Positions 53,745 to 62,967 are shown, counted from the stretch's first letter. The stretch: DNA of 64,000 nt from Bacteroidota bacterium (GCA_016124755.1 WGNA01000002.1:124001-188000); one strand, 5' to 3'. Numbers and translations: made by a program. Notes: a model not told the origin generated them from the letters alone.

Positions 53745-55234
53745 ACCTCCTCTCTTAACCGCTCCATATCAATCCTCGAATGGTGTCGCGGATCACGCGG
53801 AATCTGTTTTTTGAGAATAATTTCATCGTACGGAATCTCAGGAATACGCTTTATAATTTCACTTTTTAATTGATCCGTTTCTACGATTAGCAAGAGTTTT
53901 CCGGAATGCTCAATTAAAGTTCCGGTGCGTATTCCCGGTATTTTCCGCAACTGACTTTCGATCAGAAACGGAGAAAGAAAATTGTCTTTATAGGATATTA
54001 GATCTTTACAACGACCGGTCAGAAATAAGGAATTGTTTAACACAAAACCGCTGTCTCCCGTGCGATGCCACGTTTCGTTTTTAGTAAAAATTTTATTTCG
54101 TTTTAATGCTTCCGGATTTTTGTAATACTCCTTTAAAACATGATTTCCGGAAACGATAATTTCTCCGGTTTCTCCGGGCGCAACTTCTAATTGTTTTAAA
54201 TCTTCCTCCGTATGTATTTCTATCACATCCTGCGAAATGGAAACGATTTTCACCGTTGTTCCGTGATACGGAATTCCAACCCGCAAACCTTTTTCTTCCG
54301 CTACATCACAAACCGCCAGATCCTTCGCTTTAATCGAACTGATGGGTTCGGCTTCCGTGCTTCCGTAAACGATATTGATATCCGAATCCGGGAAGGCCTG
54401 AATCAATAATTGCGCATCTTCCGGATATACTGCTGCCCCTCCGGTAAAGATCTGTTTTATGCTATTGGTTTTCTGTTTTGTTTTAATGTAATGTTCCGAA
54501 AGTTTTAACAATAAATACGGAGAAGAAGTGATCCGATTAACTCGGTGTTTTGCGATTTCAGAAACAATATTTTCATAATTAACTTCATCCGGTTTAGAGA
54601 TTTTTTCTTTTAGAATTAATGAAGTAGCGCCCACACCAAGATTCACAAAAAGTACAATCGGTAATAAGGTTAAATCAATATCCTGATGACCGGGTTGAAT
54701 TTCATCCGTTAAAGCATCGAACTGTGCTTTCAAAAAACCATGCGTTCGTTTTGCGGCTTTCGGAATGCCGGTCGTACCGGTTGTGAATGTTATTAAAGCG
54801 GTGTCATCATCGCCGGTTTCTATTATTTCCATTCCATCATTCAGCATTTTATTCCGGTTGAGAACAACCGGAATTTTCCGGATCTCTTTAGACAAAATCC
54901 GTAATAAATGTGCTTTCGGAATTCCCACAAATCCTTTGCATTCGGCAATCCGGCAACACATCGAAAGTCGTTTGAGTCCGGCCCAGTCATCCACAAAAAC
55001 TGCCGTTGCGCCCAAACTGAAAATGGCCAGAACGATCCGGTATAAATCGGGAGACATCGGAACAAAAACCAAAACCCGGTCGCCTTTTGAAATGCCTTTA
55101 TGTTGAAAATAGGCTGCAGTTTTAAAGACCTGTGACTGCAATCCGGAATAAGAAATAGTTTTATTCTGAAAAATAATAGCCGCGTTATCCGGATGCGATC
55201 GGGCGGCATTCGCAAACAGGTTTACGATGTTCAT
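53741..55234 (-). CDS. AMP-forming acyl/aryl-CoA ligase-like enzyme
   Basis: The 497-residue ANL-superfamily protein has the P-loop FTTGTTGIPKAAKRTH (about 155), the GSTEAEPIS motif (about 290) and a C-terminal HRTGDSGFVLNNSLFLTGR block with the hinge Asp/Arg. The lysine-bearing C-terminal lobe is short. Similarity is greatest to OleC-like and fatty acyl-AMP ligases, so the substrate is probably a carboxylic acid activated by adenylation; it could be an acyl, aryl or beta-hydroxy acid. It is the last gene of the lipid operon, and its ATG overlaps the TGA of the GNAT-like gene (ATGA). Its product could feed the neighbouring acyltransferase. Confidence 0.85.
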   Translation of the reverse strand: MNIVNLFANAARSHPDNAAIIFQNKTISYSGLQSQVFKTAAYFQHKGISKGDRVLVFVPMSPDLYRIVLAIFSLGATAVFVDDWAGLKRLSMCCRIAECKGFVGIPKAHLLRILSKEIRKIPVVLNRNKMLNDGMEIIETGDDDTALITFTTGTTGIPKAAKRTHGFLKAQFDALTDEIQPGHQDIDLTLLPIVLFVNLGVGATSLILKEKISKPDEVNYENIVSEIAKHRVNRITSSPYLLLKLSEHYIKTKQKTNSIKQIFTGGAAVYPEDAQLLIQAFPDSDINIVYGSTEAEPISSIKAKDLAVCDVAEEKGLRVGIPYHGTTVKIVSISQDVIEIHTEEDLKQLEVAPGETGEIIVSGNHVLKEYYKNPEALKRNKIFTKNETWHRTGDSGFVLNNSLFLTGRCKDLISYKDNFLSPFLIESQLRKIPGIRTGTLIEHSGKLLLIVETDQLKSEIIKRIPEIPYDEIILKKQIPRDPRHHSRIDMERLREEV

Positions 55235-56247
55235 AGCCGCTTTCCGAAAAGCTGATATTGCCGGTAAACAGAACCGTTAAATTTCCCAATCGAAAGATGT
55301 TTCGACGTATTGTCGTCGTGCATAAAAGCGTGAATGGCTTTTTCGAATCCGAGACTTTTAGCAACCTGATACGTTTTCGCTCCGAGGTAACTTCCACAAC
55401 CTTTCAGTTCGTCGGTCATTCTTTTCGCCATCGACTTTACGACCAGCGTTTTTTCTTTTGTGTTGCCCACATCGGGAATGGAAAAAGATAGTCCCTGAAT
55501 TTCTTCCGCTTCATTTTCAATAATGATGATCAAACGGGGAATCATCAAATGACGAATCTGCATGAATTTGTTTACGAACTCCTCTTCATCCACCGGAGTA
55601 AACAGAAAGTTTCCTGCAAATGCTTCATTACAAAACCGGGCAATCTTGCGGAGATCGGTCATTATTTTCAGCGTGTCCATATTGCGGATGCGCATTCCGT
55701 TTTCGGCCAAATGTTTTTCGTACCGGCTAATGAGTTCTTCGTCAACATCAATTTTTGTATCGGAGTGACTGCGGTAATTACCGATGATTTCAAAACCATT
55801 TTCCATCATTTGTTTCGGATAAAAGAGATGATGATAAGGCTCTAAAAAAAACGGTGGATTTTCATCCGACATATTAAACCGGTAATTATTCCAGGTGCTG
55901 CCTTCCATGGGTCCGATTAGAAATTTTGCACCCAGTTTCCGGGATTCATCTTCCAGAAAGTTCAGGACTTCTCCGGCGATAGCGACATCATCAACGCACT
56001 CATACGCTCCGAAACACGCGGCACTTTCGGATTGATATTTTAAATCGGGATTGAGATATAAAGCAGCTCTCGCAATCGGCCGATCATTTTGCAACCACAG
56101 AAAACCCTTTATTAAAAACCGTTTGGAAGGTTGATTAATGAAAACGTTTGCCGGAAGTTCCGGGTAAAATGAATTTCCGGCTTTAATAAAATCTTCAAAG
56201 CCGGGGTCTTCAGGTTTGTATGCGATAATCCGAAGAGCGGAATTCAC
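55231..56247 (-). CDS. GNAT-fold acyltransferase-like protein (YghO-like)
   Basis: The 338-residue product starts at GTG, overlapping the preceding TGA as GTGA. The N-terminal half contains GNAT-like strands and FLEDESRKLGAKFLIGPMEGSTWNNYRFN (about 95-130), the IGPMxxSTW motif of YghO-type proteins. A second half with ARFCNEAFAGNFLFTPV and AKTYQVAKSLGFEKAIHAFM (about 280-310) resembles a CoA-binding GNAT lobe. It probably transfers an acyl group to an amine. Inside this operon the most likely acceptor is the amino group introduced by the BtaA-like enzyme, but that is inference. Confidence 0.7.
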   Translation of the reverse strand: MNSALRIIAYKPEDPGFEDFIKAGNSFYPELPANVFINQPSKRFLIKGFLWLQNDRPIARAALYLNPDLKYQSESAACFGAYECVDDVAIAGEVLNFLEDESRKLGAKFLIGPMEGSTWNNYRFNMSDENPPFFLEPYHHLFYPKQMMENGFEIIGNYRSHSDTKIDVDEELISRYEKHLAENGMRIRNMDTLKIMTDLRKIARFCNEAFAGNFLFTPVDEEEFVNKFMQIRHLMIPRLIIIIENEAEEIQGLSFSIPDVGNTKEKTLVVKSMAKRMTDELKGCGSYLGAKTYQVAKSLGFEKAIHAFMHDDNTSKHLSIGKFNGSVYRQYQLFGKRL

Positions 56248-56915
56248 GCAAAATGATTGATCAGATACAATACTAAAACTGCTGTTAAGGGAACTGATAT
56301 ATTATCATAACCGCGATGTGTAACACCTTCTGCAATTCCGGTTGCCACGGCAACGGCCAGTGCGGTGAAGGTGGTAATTTCATTCATGTCGTACCATGTA
56401 ATTGAACTCAGAAACATGGTAATCAGAAATGCGGAAAGAATAAAAACGGCAGAACCCATTACGGTCTTTACTGAACCGCCGATACTGAATTTTCCGATCG
56501 GGAATTTTTTACCGACTAATGCTGCCAGCGGATCACAAACGGCAAGAATGATAAGCGGCATATAGAAATAAAGCCGGTCTTCGAGCTGGTTGGCAATTAT
56601 GTAACACGCAAAAACCACGATAGGAAATAAAATACTACCGTACGTTTTACGATCTACTTTGTGAATGGAGTGCAGTTTATCAAAGCGCATACTCCAGATT
56701 AAGATTAACAAAAAGCCTCCGCACAGAACACCGACTAACGGAATGCTATCGATAAAGACGGGAAAGGAGAGAGCAATTAAACCCGAAAAAACATGAACTA
56801 TTTTTCGTGTGTGTTCGGCTGTTACTTTTAACTTGTGATAAAGCAATTCGGCTATGGCAAAGAGGGCCAGATACAAACCGCCAAGAATCAGGGTGTGTAC
56901 AATGTTTGAATTCAT
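56244..56915 (-). CDS. Phytol/dolichol kinase-like membrane enzyme
   Basis: This 223-residue protein has six to seven membrane helices and the CTP-dependent kinase/cytidylyltransferase signatures of the dolichol kinase, SEC59, DGK1 and VTE5 group: HTRKIVHVFSGL near residue 36, CDPLAALVGKKFPIGKFS (about 130), GGSVKTVMGSA and EGVTHRGYDNISVPL (about 195). Members phosphorylate prenols or diacylglycerol using CTP, so here it could phosphorylate a prenol or a prenyl-glycerol. It overlaps both neighbours by four bases. Cytidylyltransferase activity is possible; the sequence favours kinase. Confidence 0.82.
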   Translation of the reverse strand: MNSNIVHTLILGGLYLALFAIAELLYHKLKVTAEHTRKIVHVFSGLIALSFPVFIDSIPLVGVLCGGFLLILIWSMRFDKLHSIHKVDRKTYGSILFPIVVFACYIIANQLEDRLYFYMPLIILAVCDPLAALVGKKFPIGKFSIGGSVKTVMGSAVFILSAFLITMFLSSITWYDMNEITTFTALAVAVATGIAEGVTHRGYDNISVPLTAVLVLYLINHFA

Positions 56916-57997
56916 AATTTAAAATCTGAATGAATACCGGAATAAAAAAAGCCACGATCTCTGTTGCGCAGTTGTTCTTCTAATTCGGTGTCGGAATTTA
57001 GTTCACTATTCACATTTGACATAATTCTCGGAACCATAAGATTCCAATACGCAAACCGGCTTCCGGGTCGTGACTGAGCTACAAATTGCCGCACGGTTTC
57101 GGAGAACATTTCGGGAGACATGTACTCAAAGATGTTGGATAGATTGAATTTGTCAAAACCCTTTTTGCTGTGTGAAGACAATTGCGCATATCCTTCAAAC
57201 AGTTCGAGGCGGTGAATCCGGGATTTTATTTTATCAAAATTTTCCTCTCTCACATAATGCGGCAAATCGTCTCCGAACGTGCCACTCATGATCATCCGGA
57301 GCATACCGTTTGTTTGGCAATAAACCGAAGACAAGTGTCGGGCGGCTTGTTTCAGAATAAAATCTGAGACGGAAACTTCCACTTCTTTCATAAAAGCTTT
57401 GTCGCGTCCGAATCTTCCCATCACATAGCGGCTGAAAAAAATACGGAACAACCATCTCCAGCGCCAGGAATTCCAATGATTATGGAAATAGATTTTTTGT
57501 TCATCCGCGATTTTGGTTTTCATCAGTTCCGAAATATCACTTTGCGAATGAACCCACGGAAGAATTTTTTGCCGGAACAGTAAAAAGTACTTTTCAAATT
57601 TTCCGATATAAATAAAGCCTTGATTCATCCATTCGGTATGAATTTCCCAGTACAGCCGGCAATCGGGGGAAAGAGTGTTCTTTATTTTTTGAAATAATTC
57701 GTTTCTGAAATCACATGTATTAAATCCTAAAAAGCCGAGACAATCGGAATAATCGAAATGCTCGATGGCTGCTTTTTTTATTTCGGTTAAAAAGAGTTGA
57801 ACCGGATTAACATCTGCTGCAACCACCAATTCAACATCTTCCACCAGCATCGACAGAGAATTATCACCGGCAGAAGCGATCGACAAAACGCGATTTCCCG
57901 GTTTTAGCTGAAGAGCTTCTAACAATACGTCGGCATCTTCCCAACAATTAGCATATCGGATATAATCGTGTCGAACGGTTTCTAAATGCCGGTTCAT
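56912..57997 (-). CDS. BtaA-like S-adenosylmethionine 3-amino-3-carboxypropyl transferase (DUF3419)
   Basis: The 361-residue protein belongs to DUF3419, the BtaA family that moves the 3-amino-3-carboxypropyl group of SAM onto the hydroxyl of diacylglycerol to give a homoserine ether lipid. It has the YANCWEDADVLLEALQLKPG opening, a SAM-binding-like VLSIASAGDNSLSML and VVAADVNPVQLFLTEIK (about 40-75), and a C-terminal LSNIFEYMSPEMFSETVRQF block. BtaB, the N-methyltransferase that completes betaine lipids, is not in the operon. Substrate here is probably a prenyl or acyl glycerol made by the neighbours. The gene overlaps both neighbours. Confidence 0.85.
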   Translation of the reverse strand: MNRHLETVRHDYIRYANCWEDADVLLEALQLKPGNRVLSIASAGDNSLSMLVEDVELVVAADVNPVQLFLTEIKKAAIEHFDYSDCLGFLGFNTCDFRNELFQKIKNTLSPDCRLYWEIHTEWMNQGFIYIGKFEKYFLLFRQKILPWVHSQSDISELMKTKIADEQKIYFHNHWNSWRWRWLFRIFFSRYVMGRFGRDKAFMKEVEVSVSDFILKQAARHLSSVYCQTNGMLRMIMSGTFGDDLPHYVREENFDKIKSRIHRLELFEGYAQLSSHSKKGFDKFNLSNIFEYMSPEMFSETVRQFVAQSRPGSRFAYWNLMVPRIMSNVNSELNSDTELEEQLRNRDRGFFYSGIHSDFKL

Positions 57998-60516
57998 GAA
58001 AGTCGCTTAATAATTCCGGAACTTCCATCCATCAGAACTTCGTCGCCCGTTCTCAGGGTTCGAAGAAGTCCCGACACGCCGACAATACACGGAATTCCCA
58101 TTTCTCTCGAAACTATTGCCGAATGGCTGAGCAGACTTCCACGTTCCACAAGAATGGCGGAAGACGACGGGAACAGCGTAACCCAACCGGGATCGGTGCT
58201 GGTGGTTACGAGAATATCTCCGTTCAGGCTTTTCACTTCGTGCGGATCGTGAACTACACGCACTTTACCTTTAACTTTTCCCGGGCAGCAACCTATGCCT
58301 TTGAGATCACCATCAATCGTTTCTACTTTTTCATGTGAATAAATGTAAACATCACTGAAATCTTCTCCGTAGGTATAAAATCGTTCGGAAGGAATAGGCT
58401 GCTTTTCGTACTCTTCGAATTCCTTTTTCCGGTTGTTGATATTCGCCCGTATTTCTTCTGTGCTAAAGGATTTGAGCAATAAAATTTCTTCGAGTTTCAG
58501 ATAAAACACATCTCGGTTGTTTTCTAAAATTCCGTCTTTCTCCAACTGAACTCCGAGGGCAGAAAACATCCGGCGAACCATTCCGAAGCCCCGTGTTCGT
58601 TCGTATCTGAGGTTTTCACGACTGCTCACATGTTCCCGGGTTTTTCGCAATACAAATTGAAACCATCGCCGTTTCAGAAACTTATTCTTCAGCGCTTTTT
58701 CCATTTTCTCCTCCGCCGATTTTCGGAGTTGTGTATCGATATCTTCTATGCGAACCGAAACATCATTCACCACATACGATTTGAGAACTTCAATGTATCG
58801 TTCAGGTTGTTGTGCGTAGGAAATCGATTCGAGTTTTAGTTCACCAATACATCGCTCTCCAAAGTTTCGGATATATCCTTCGATCTCTTTTTTAAGGGTT
58901 GAAAATTTGAGATCGTCCTGAATTTCCCTGAAAATTTCTTCGGCATTTTTAGTTCGGAACAATTCGGATAATTCTTTTTCACTGCGAATAATTCCCGAAA
59001 TGCGGATGGTTTCATGAATCGGTTGAACCGAAATAATATCCTGACTTCCGCACAAAAGATCGTTGTGAAGATTTGGTGAATCGGCTTCAAGTCGAAACGT
59101 GGTTTTTTGCAAAATCCCAAACCAGATCATGGCGAAGAAATCGTTCACCAACGGAGCTTTCCACTCGAGCAATAAGCTTTGTTCAAAAGCTGAATATTCG
59201 CGAATGATTGCATCGGCCGGTATATTTTCAAAATCCTTTGCAGAATATTCCGCAAGTATCTCTTCTAAGTTTTTCAGGAATTTCTTTCGTTCAACGGGTA
59301 ACTTTATTTGCTGACGAATCATGTTGAACAGCATAATAATTACCTGAAACCACGCCTGAGCTTTTCCGGTTTTGTAATCTTCCTTTAGATCAAATTTTTC
59401 TTTAACGCCCATCATAGTTTCCATAAATCCGGCATTGATGGAATATCCCGGAACCATGGCGAGCATTTTATACCAATTAAGAAGATTGTAATAAACCCGC
59501 CCCCGAACGAGTCCGAGTGTATGAGCAAAAACGTCTTTGTGTTTTTCGATGTCCTTTTTCCGAACGCCCATTATTCCCACAAGTTGCCGGTAAACACGGT
59601 CGTACATCTTTAGAATAAAACTGTAGGTGAGCGGTGTGGTTATTCCCGGATACGATTCAACAATGTTGCTGTTGTCCCAAAGTGTGTATTCGCCATCGCG
59701 GCTGCCGGTTGCCGTAACCGGACGGGTTTGCAGAAGATAAATCTGATTTTCCTGAACGGCGAATTCAATGTCTTGCGGTGCCGACGTGAGATATTCAAGT
59801 TGGGAGAGGATTTCCACCAATTCCAGAATCTGATCGTCGCGAAGAGATGGTTTTTCCTGAAGGTTCCTTTCCACTTCACGAACTTCGGTTCCCCCGTTTT
59901 CGCAAGCTGAAATCATTTCCGTTTTGCGGAGTATATGCGGTGTGATCTCATCATCTTCGATCCGGAAAGTATCGGCATCGAGTTTTCCGGAAACCAATCC
60001 TTCACCCAATCCGTACACCGAAGACACGATTTTCACATTTCGGTTGCCACTCACGGGATCCATTCCAAAAGCAACGCCGGCAGCAGACGGATTCAGCATT
60101 TCCTGAATAATCACTGCCATTGTTTGGTTGTGTTCTAATTGATTTTTGGTACGATAGGTCTGCAATCTTTCGGAAGAAACAGAATCGCGGATCTCAATAA
60201 TCTTCTCGTAAATCTGATCATACGGAACAAAAAGAAAAGTCTCGAATTGTCCGGCGAACGAAAACTGTGAACCGTCTTCATCGATTCCGGAAGACCTCAC
60301 AGCATAAAACTTTTCGTGTTTCTCTCCGAAGAAGTCATCGAGGTCGTGGTAAAAATCTTCCCGGTCGAGAAACGGCATTTGATCCACTCGTTCGGCATCA
60401 ACAACAGCCCATTTGGGAACATTAAATCCGGCATCGGTGAGCAGGGCCAGGTTTTTAGCCTTACCGCCAATAGCCTGTTCAGGGTGAATATTACTGCCGT
60501 CGATGATATGCTTCAT
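57994..60516 (-). CDS. PEP-synthase/rifampicin-phosphotransferase-like phosphohistidine enzyme
   Basis: This 840-residue protein has an N-terminal ATP-grasp-type PPDK domain (about 10-275; IGGKAKNLALL, YAVRSSGIDEDGSQFSFAGQFETF, GMDPVSGN) and a C-terminal swivelling phosphohistidine domain (about 750-840; TTSTDPGWVTLF, then SLLSHSAIVSREMGIPCIVG with His798). Between them is a region of about 450 residues that is not the PEP/pyruvate TIM barrel. This ATP-domain, middle domain, His-domain order is that of rifampicin phosphotransferase. The enzyme should phosphorylate an alcohol, with beta-phosphate transfer via His798. In this operon a prenol or glycerol-type substrate is plausible. Confidence 0.85.
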   Translation of the reverse strand: MKHIIDGSNIHPEQAIGGKAKNLALLTDAGFNVPKWAVVDAERVDQMPFLDREDFYHDLDDFFGEKHEKFYAVRSSGIDEDGSQFSFAGQFETFLFVPYDQIYEKIIEIRDSVSSERLQTYRTKNQLEHNQTMAVIIQEMLNPSAAGVAFGMDPVSGNRNVKIVSSVYGLGEGLVSGKLDADTFRIEDDEITPHILRKTEMISACENGGTEVREVERNLQEKPSLRDDQILELVEILSQLEYLTSAPQDIEFAVQENQIYLLQTRPVTATGSRDGEYTLWDNSNIVESYPGITTPLTYSFILKMYDRVYRQLVGIMGVRKKDIEKHKDVFAHTLGLVRGRVYYNLLNWYKMLAMVPGYSINAGFMETMMGVKEKFDLKEDYKTGKAQAWFQVIIMLFNMIRQQIKLPVERKKFLKNLEEILAEYSAKDFENIPADAIIREYSAFEQSLLLEWKAPLVNDFFAMIWFGILQKTTFRLEADSPNLHNDLLCGSQDIISVQPIHETIRISGIIRSEKELSELFRTKNAEEIFREIQDDLKFSTLKKEIEGYIRNFGERCIGELKLESISYAQQPERYIEVLKSYVVNDVSVRIEDIDTQLRKSAEEKMEKALKNKFLKRRWFQFVLRKTREHVSSRENLRYERTRGFGMVRRMFSALGVQLEKDGILENNRDVFYLKLEEILLLKSFSTEEIRANINNRKKEFEEYEKQPIPSERFYTYGEDFSDVYIYSHEKVETIDGDLKGIGCCPGKVKGKVRVVHDPHEVKSLNGDILVTTSTDPGWVTLFPSSSAILVERGSLLSHSAIVSREMGIPCIVGVSGLLRTLRTGDEVLMDGSSGIIKRLS

Positions 60517-61451
60517 GCCAAAATTCGGGTAATCATATGAATTGCTCCGAGGCCAAGATACATAAAGAAGGTCCAGGCTGCGGAAGCATACTCAATCCAT
60601 TTAGAAGTTTTCGTTTCCGGTTTTTTCAGAAACATAGTTGCGGGAATAACACACAAAATGAATAACACTGAAAAAGTTATCACCGAAGTGATTCCGTAAC
60701 CGACGACCAATCCGGCGATAATTGCGCAGATCATTGTGACAAAGGTGAGTGCTAACCACAGCCACACTCCGCCTTTTGTTCCATACAAACCGGTGTATGA
60801 AATCACACCTTCTTCTTCGTTTTCGGGAGTTCTGATTTTCCTCCCGACTTCGAGCACGAGTCCGTTGAAATACGAAACAGCAAAGAACCAGATCAAACAC
60901 GAAGGAGGAGCAACACCTTCAATCCGCCAGTCGAGCCCGCTCGCATACATATCAATTAATGGAATAATAAACATGTGGGAAGTGATATACACCATCTGAT
61001 GTTTTCGCAGCCATTCGGGAATAAAAAATTCGACGCCCATTAGCAGCAACCACCCGAAAGCAATTGCGTACAACAGAAACATCGCCGGCTGAAAAACAGC
61101 GATCATGGCGATTTGCAGCAGAAAAACAACAATGCCGATGTTGCGCAATTCTTTCAGACGAATTAATCCACGGGGAACCGGGAGATAGGTGCGGTATTTT
61201 AAATCGTCCTCCTTGTCTTTGAATTCATCAAAAATTCTGACCAGAAAGAAGAGAGTAAGCGTGGCAAAAACTCCGATGCAGTATGTTTTTAAATCAATAA
61301 AAGTTTCTCGACCCCGGCCAATGCTGGCATACGAAACAGCCGAAAAGGTGAACACAGCGATCAGTGGACCATGCGCCAGAAACGGAAATCGTTCTTTCTG
61401 ATATTGAAGAAATCTCCTGAAGAGCGATGAATCATTCGTAACCTCAGCCAT
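60513..61451 (-). CDS. UbiA-family prenyltransferase
   Basis: I start at 61451 (ATGGCTGA overlaps the HMG-CoA reductase stop by eight bases); the longer frame upstream lies inside that gene. The 312-residue membrane protein has the first Asp-rich motif as VRIFDEFKDKEDD (about 65) and a second, weaker motif EVGRKIRTPENEEEGV (about 205), with about eight membrane segments. UbiA enzymes join prenyl diphosphates to aromatic rings, sugars or glycerol-phosphate. Its exact acceptor is unknown; the operon suggests a glyceryl or lipid acceptor rather than a quinone. ATGA overlap with the next gene indicates cotranslation. Confidence 0.88.
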   Translation of the reverse strand: MAEVTNDSSLFRRFLQYQKERFPFLAHGPLIAVFTFSAVSYASIGRGRETFIDLKTYCIGVFATLTLFFLVRIFDEFKDKEDDLKYRTYLPVPRGLIRLKELRNIGIVVFLLQIAMIAVFQPAMFLLYAIAFGWLLLMGVEFFIPEWLRKHQMVYITSHMFIIPLIDMYASGLDWRIEGVAPPSCLIWFFAVSYFNGLVLEVGRKIRTPENEEEGVISYTGLYGTKGGVWLWLALTFVTMICAIIAGLVVGYGITSVITFSVLFILCVIPATMFLKKPETKTSKWIEYASAAWTFFMYLGLGAIHMITRILA

Positions 61452-62727
61452 TCGATTTTCTTCCAAGTGACTGATGAGATCGGGTAAAGTGATCAACCGA
61501 CATTGCTGCGGCAATCGACAATTCTCCGCACAACGCAACCGATGCGCAGATTTCCGCAAACTTTCTCGCATGTCCGGCACCGGAACACTCAAGCATTTCG
61601 AGGCATTCGCGTTGGGTTGAAAGTCCGGTTCCGCCACCCACCGTTCCCACAATCAGCGAGGGAATGGTTACCGAAATGTAGAGGTCGCCATCGTTCACCA
61701 CTTCCATTCTGGTAATTCCGATGGACGATTCCGCGATACAGGCAACATCCTGCCCGCAAGCTATGAACAACGCTGTGAGTCCGTTTGCGATATGGCCTTG
61801 CGCACCGATGGATCCGCTTTGGGTTACAGCTAATGTGGATGCCTGCCAGTATTTGCTGATGGAAATTGCATCTGTTTTCAGAACCTGTTCGATCACTTCT
61901 TTTTTAATAATCGATTCGGCAACCACCTTTTTACCGCGAACATTCATAAAGGAGAGAGCGGTCGCTTTTTTATCACCGGAATAATTGCTTTCGATGTACC
62001 ATTCCTGCGGCTGCTGATCGAAATGTTGAAGAATGTATTTGCAGATTTTGTCGGTGCAGATGGTCACCATGTTTTGTCCGGATGCATCACCGGTTGTGTA
62101 TTCAAAAGTTACGATAACGCTGTTTCCTTCAATTGTGGACTGCATTTCCATCAGTTTCGCGTGACGGCTGGTTTCCGAAACGATTTGGCGAAACACATCG
62201 ATTTTAGCAATTGCCCATTTCACAAATCTCCCGACTGTAAAAACCGAATCGAATTTAAAATACGGAGATCGCTGAACACCCTGCGTGAGACAAACCGCCT
62301 GTATTCCTCCCGACATTCGCGTTGCTTTCATTCCTCGATTGTACGAGGCAACGAGTGCGCCTTCGGTTGTGGCGAGCGGTATAAAATAATCTCCGAAAGC
62401 ATGAAGACCATTTACTAACAATGGCCCGGCAAGTCCGATCGGAATGGTAGCGTAACCAATAAAATTCTCAATGTTACCTGTGAGGTTTGCCGGATCGTTT
62501 TCCCGGCTTTTACCTTCAATAAACTCCGTTACCAATCCGCGCTTGTTCAGCATTTGCAGACGGTCGTTCAATGCATCTCCGGTAGGTTCTTTTTTGTATT
62601 GAAGTTCCGGAGAGCTGTCAATTTCATGTGGCAAACGGGCTTTGATTTTATTGGCAAAAGATTCAATGGATGCGTCTTTTTCAATATCACTAATGACTTT
62701 GTTTGCTGCTTCTTCAGATTTTGCCAT
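61444..62727 (-). CDS. hmgR: HMG-CoA reductase, class I type
   Basis: This enzyme reduces HMG-CoA to mevalonate, the committed step of the mevalonate pathway. The 427-residue protein starts at 62727; earlier in-frame codons have no support. Class I marks are FIGYATIPIGLAGPLLVNG, the LATTEGALVASYNRGMKA block, SGDKKATALSFMN, GTVGGGTGLSTQ and the catalytic His in DHFTRSHQSLG at the end. The E, K, D and H catalytic set is present. The eukaryotic-type membrane anchor is missing, so it is soluble. It heads the seven-gene lipid operon. Class I enzymes occur in a few Bacteroidota, so horizontal transfer deserves checking. Confidence 0.93.
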   Translation of the reverse strand: MAKSEEAANKVISDIEKDASIESFANKIKARLPHEIDSSPELQYKKEPTGDALNDRLQMLNKRGLVTEFIEGKSRENDPANLTGNIENFIGYATIPIGLAGPLLVNGLHAFGDYFIPLATTEGALVASYNRGMKATRMSGGIQAVCLTQGVQRSPYFKFDSVFTVGRFVKWAIAKIDVFRQIVSETSRHAKLMEMQSTIEGNSVIVTFEYTTGDASGQNMVTICTDKICKYILQHFDQQPQEWYIESNYSGDKKATALSFMNVRGKKVVAESIIKKEVIEQVLKTDAISISKYWQASTLAVTQSGSIGAQGHIANGLTALFIACGQDVACIAESSIGITRMEVVNDGDLYISVTIPSLIVGTVGGGTGLSTQRECLEMLECSGAGHARKFAEICASVALCGELSIAAAMSVDHFTRSHQSLGRKSNG

Positions 62728-62967
62728 GGCTTCAAATTTTAGAAATTGAACAATCGAATCCGAAAATCCGGAAAGCGAAGAAACGAGGAAAATGATCAAA
62801 TCGGAATTTTGATTTCATGGTTATTCAGTTTGGTTTTCATGGTTGGCAGAATTTGCCGCGTCAACACATCAAAAATATTCAAATAAGATTAATAGCACTT
62901 CCGCTTCGGCAGGCGTATGCCATTTCACATTTGAGTTCGAATTAATTTTGAAGCAATCAATGGATAA

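Noticed and set aside
60513-61652. Longer version of the UbiA protein from the ATG at 61652
   Set aside because: The extra 67 residues are the reading of the HMG-CoA reductase gene in another frame; the overlap start at 61451 matches the operon pattern.
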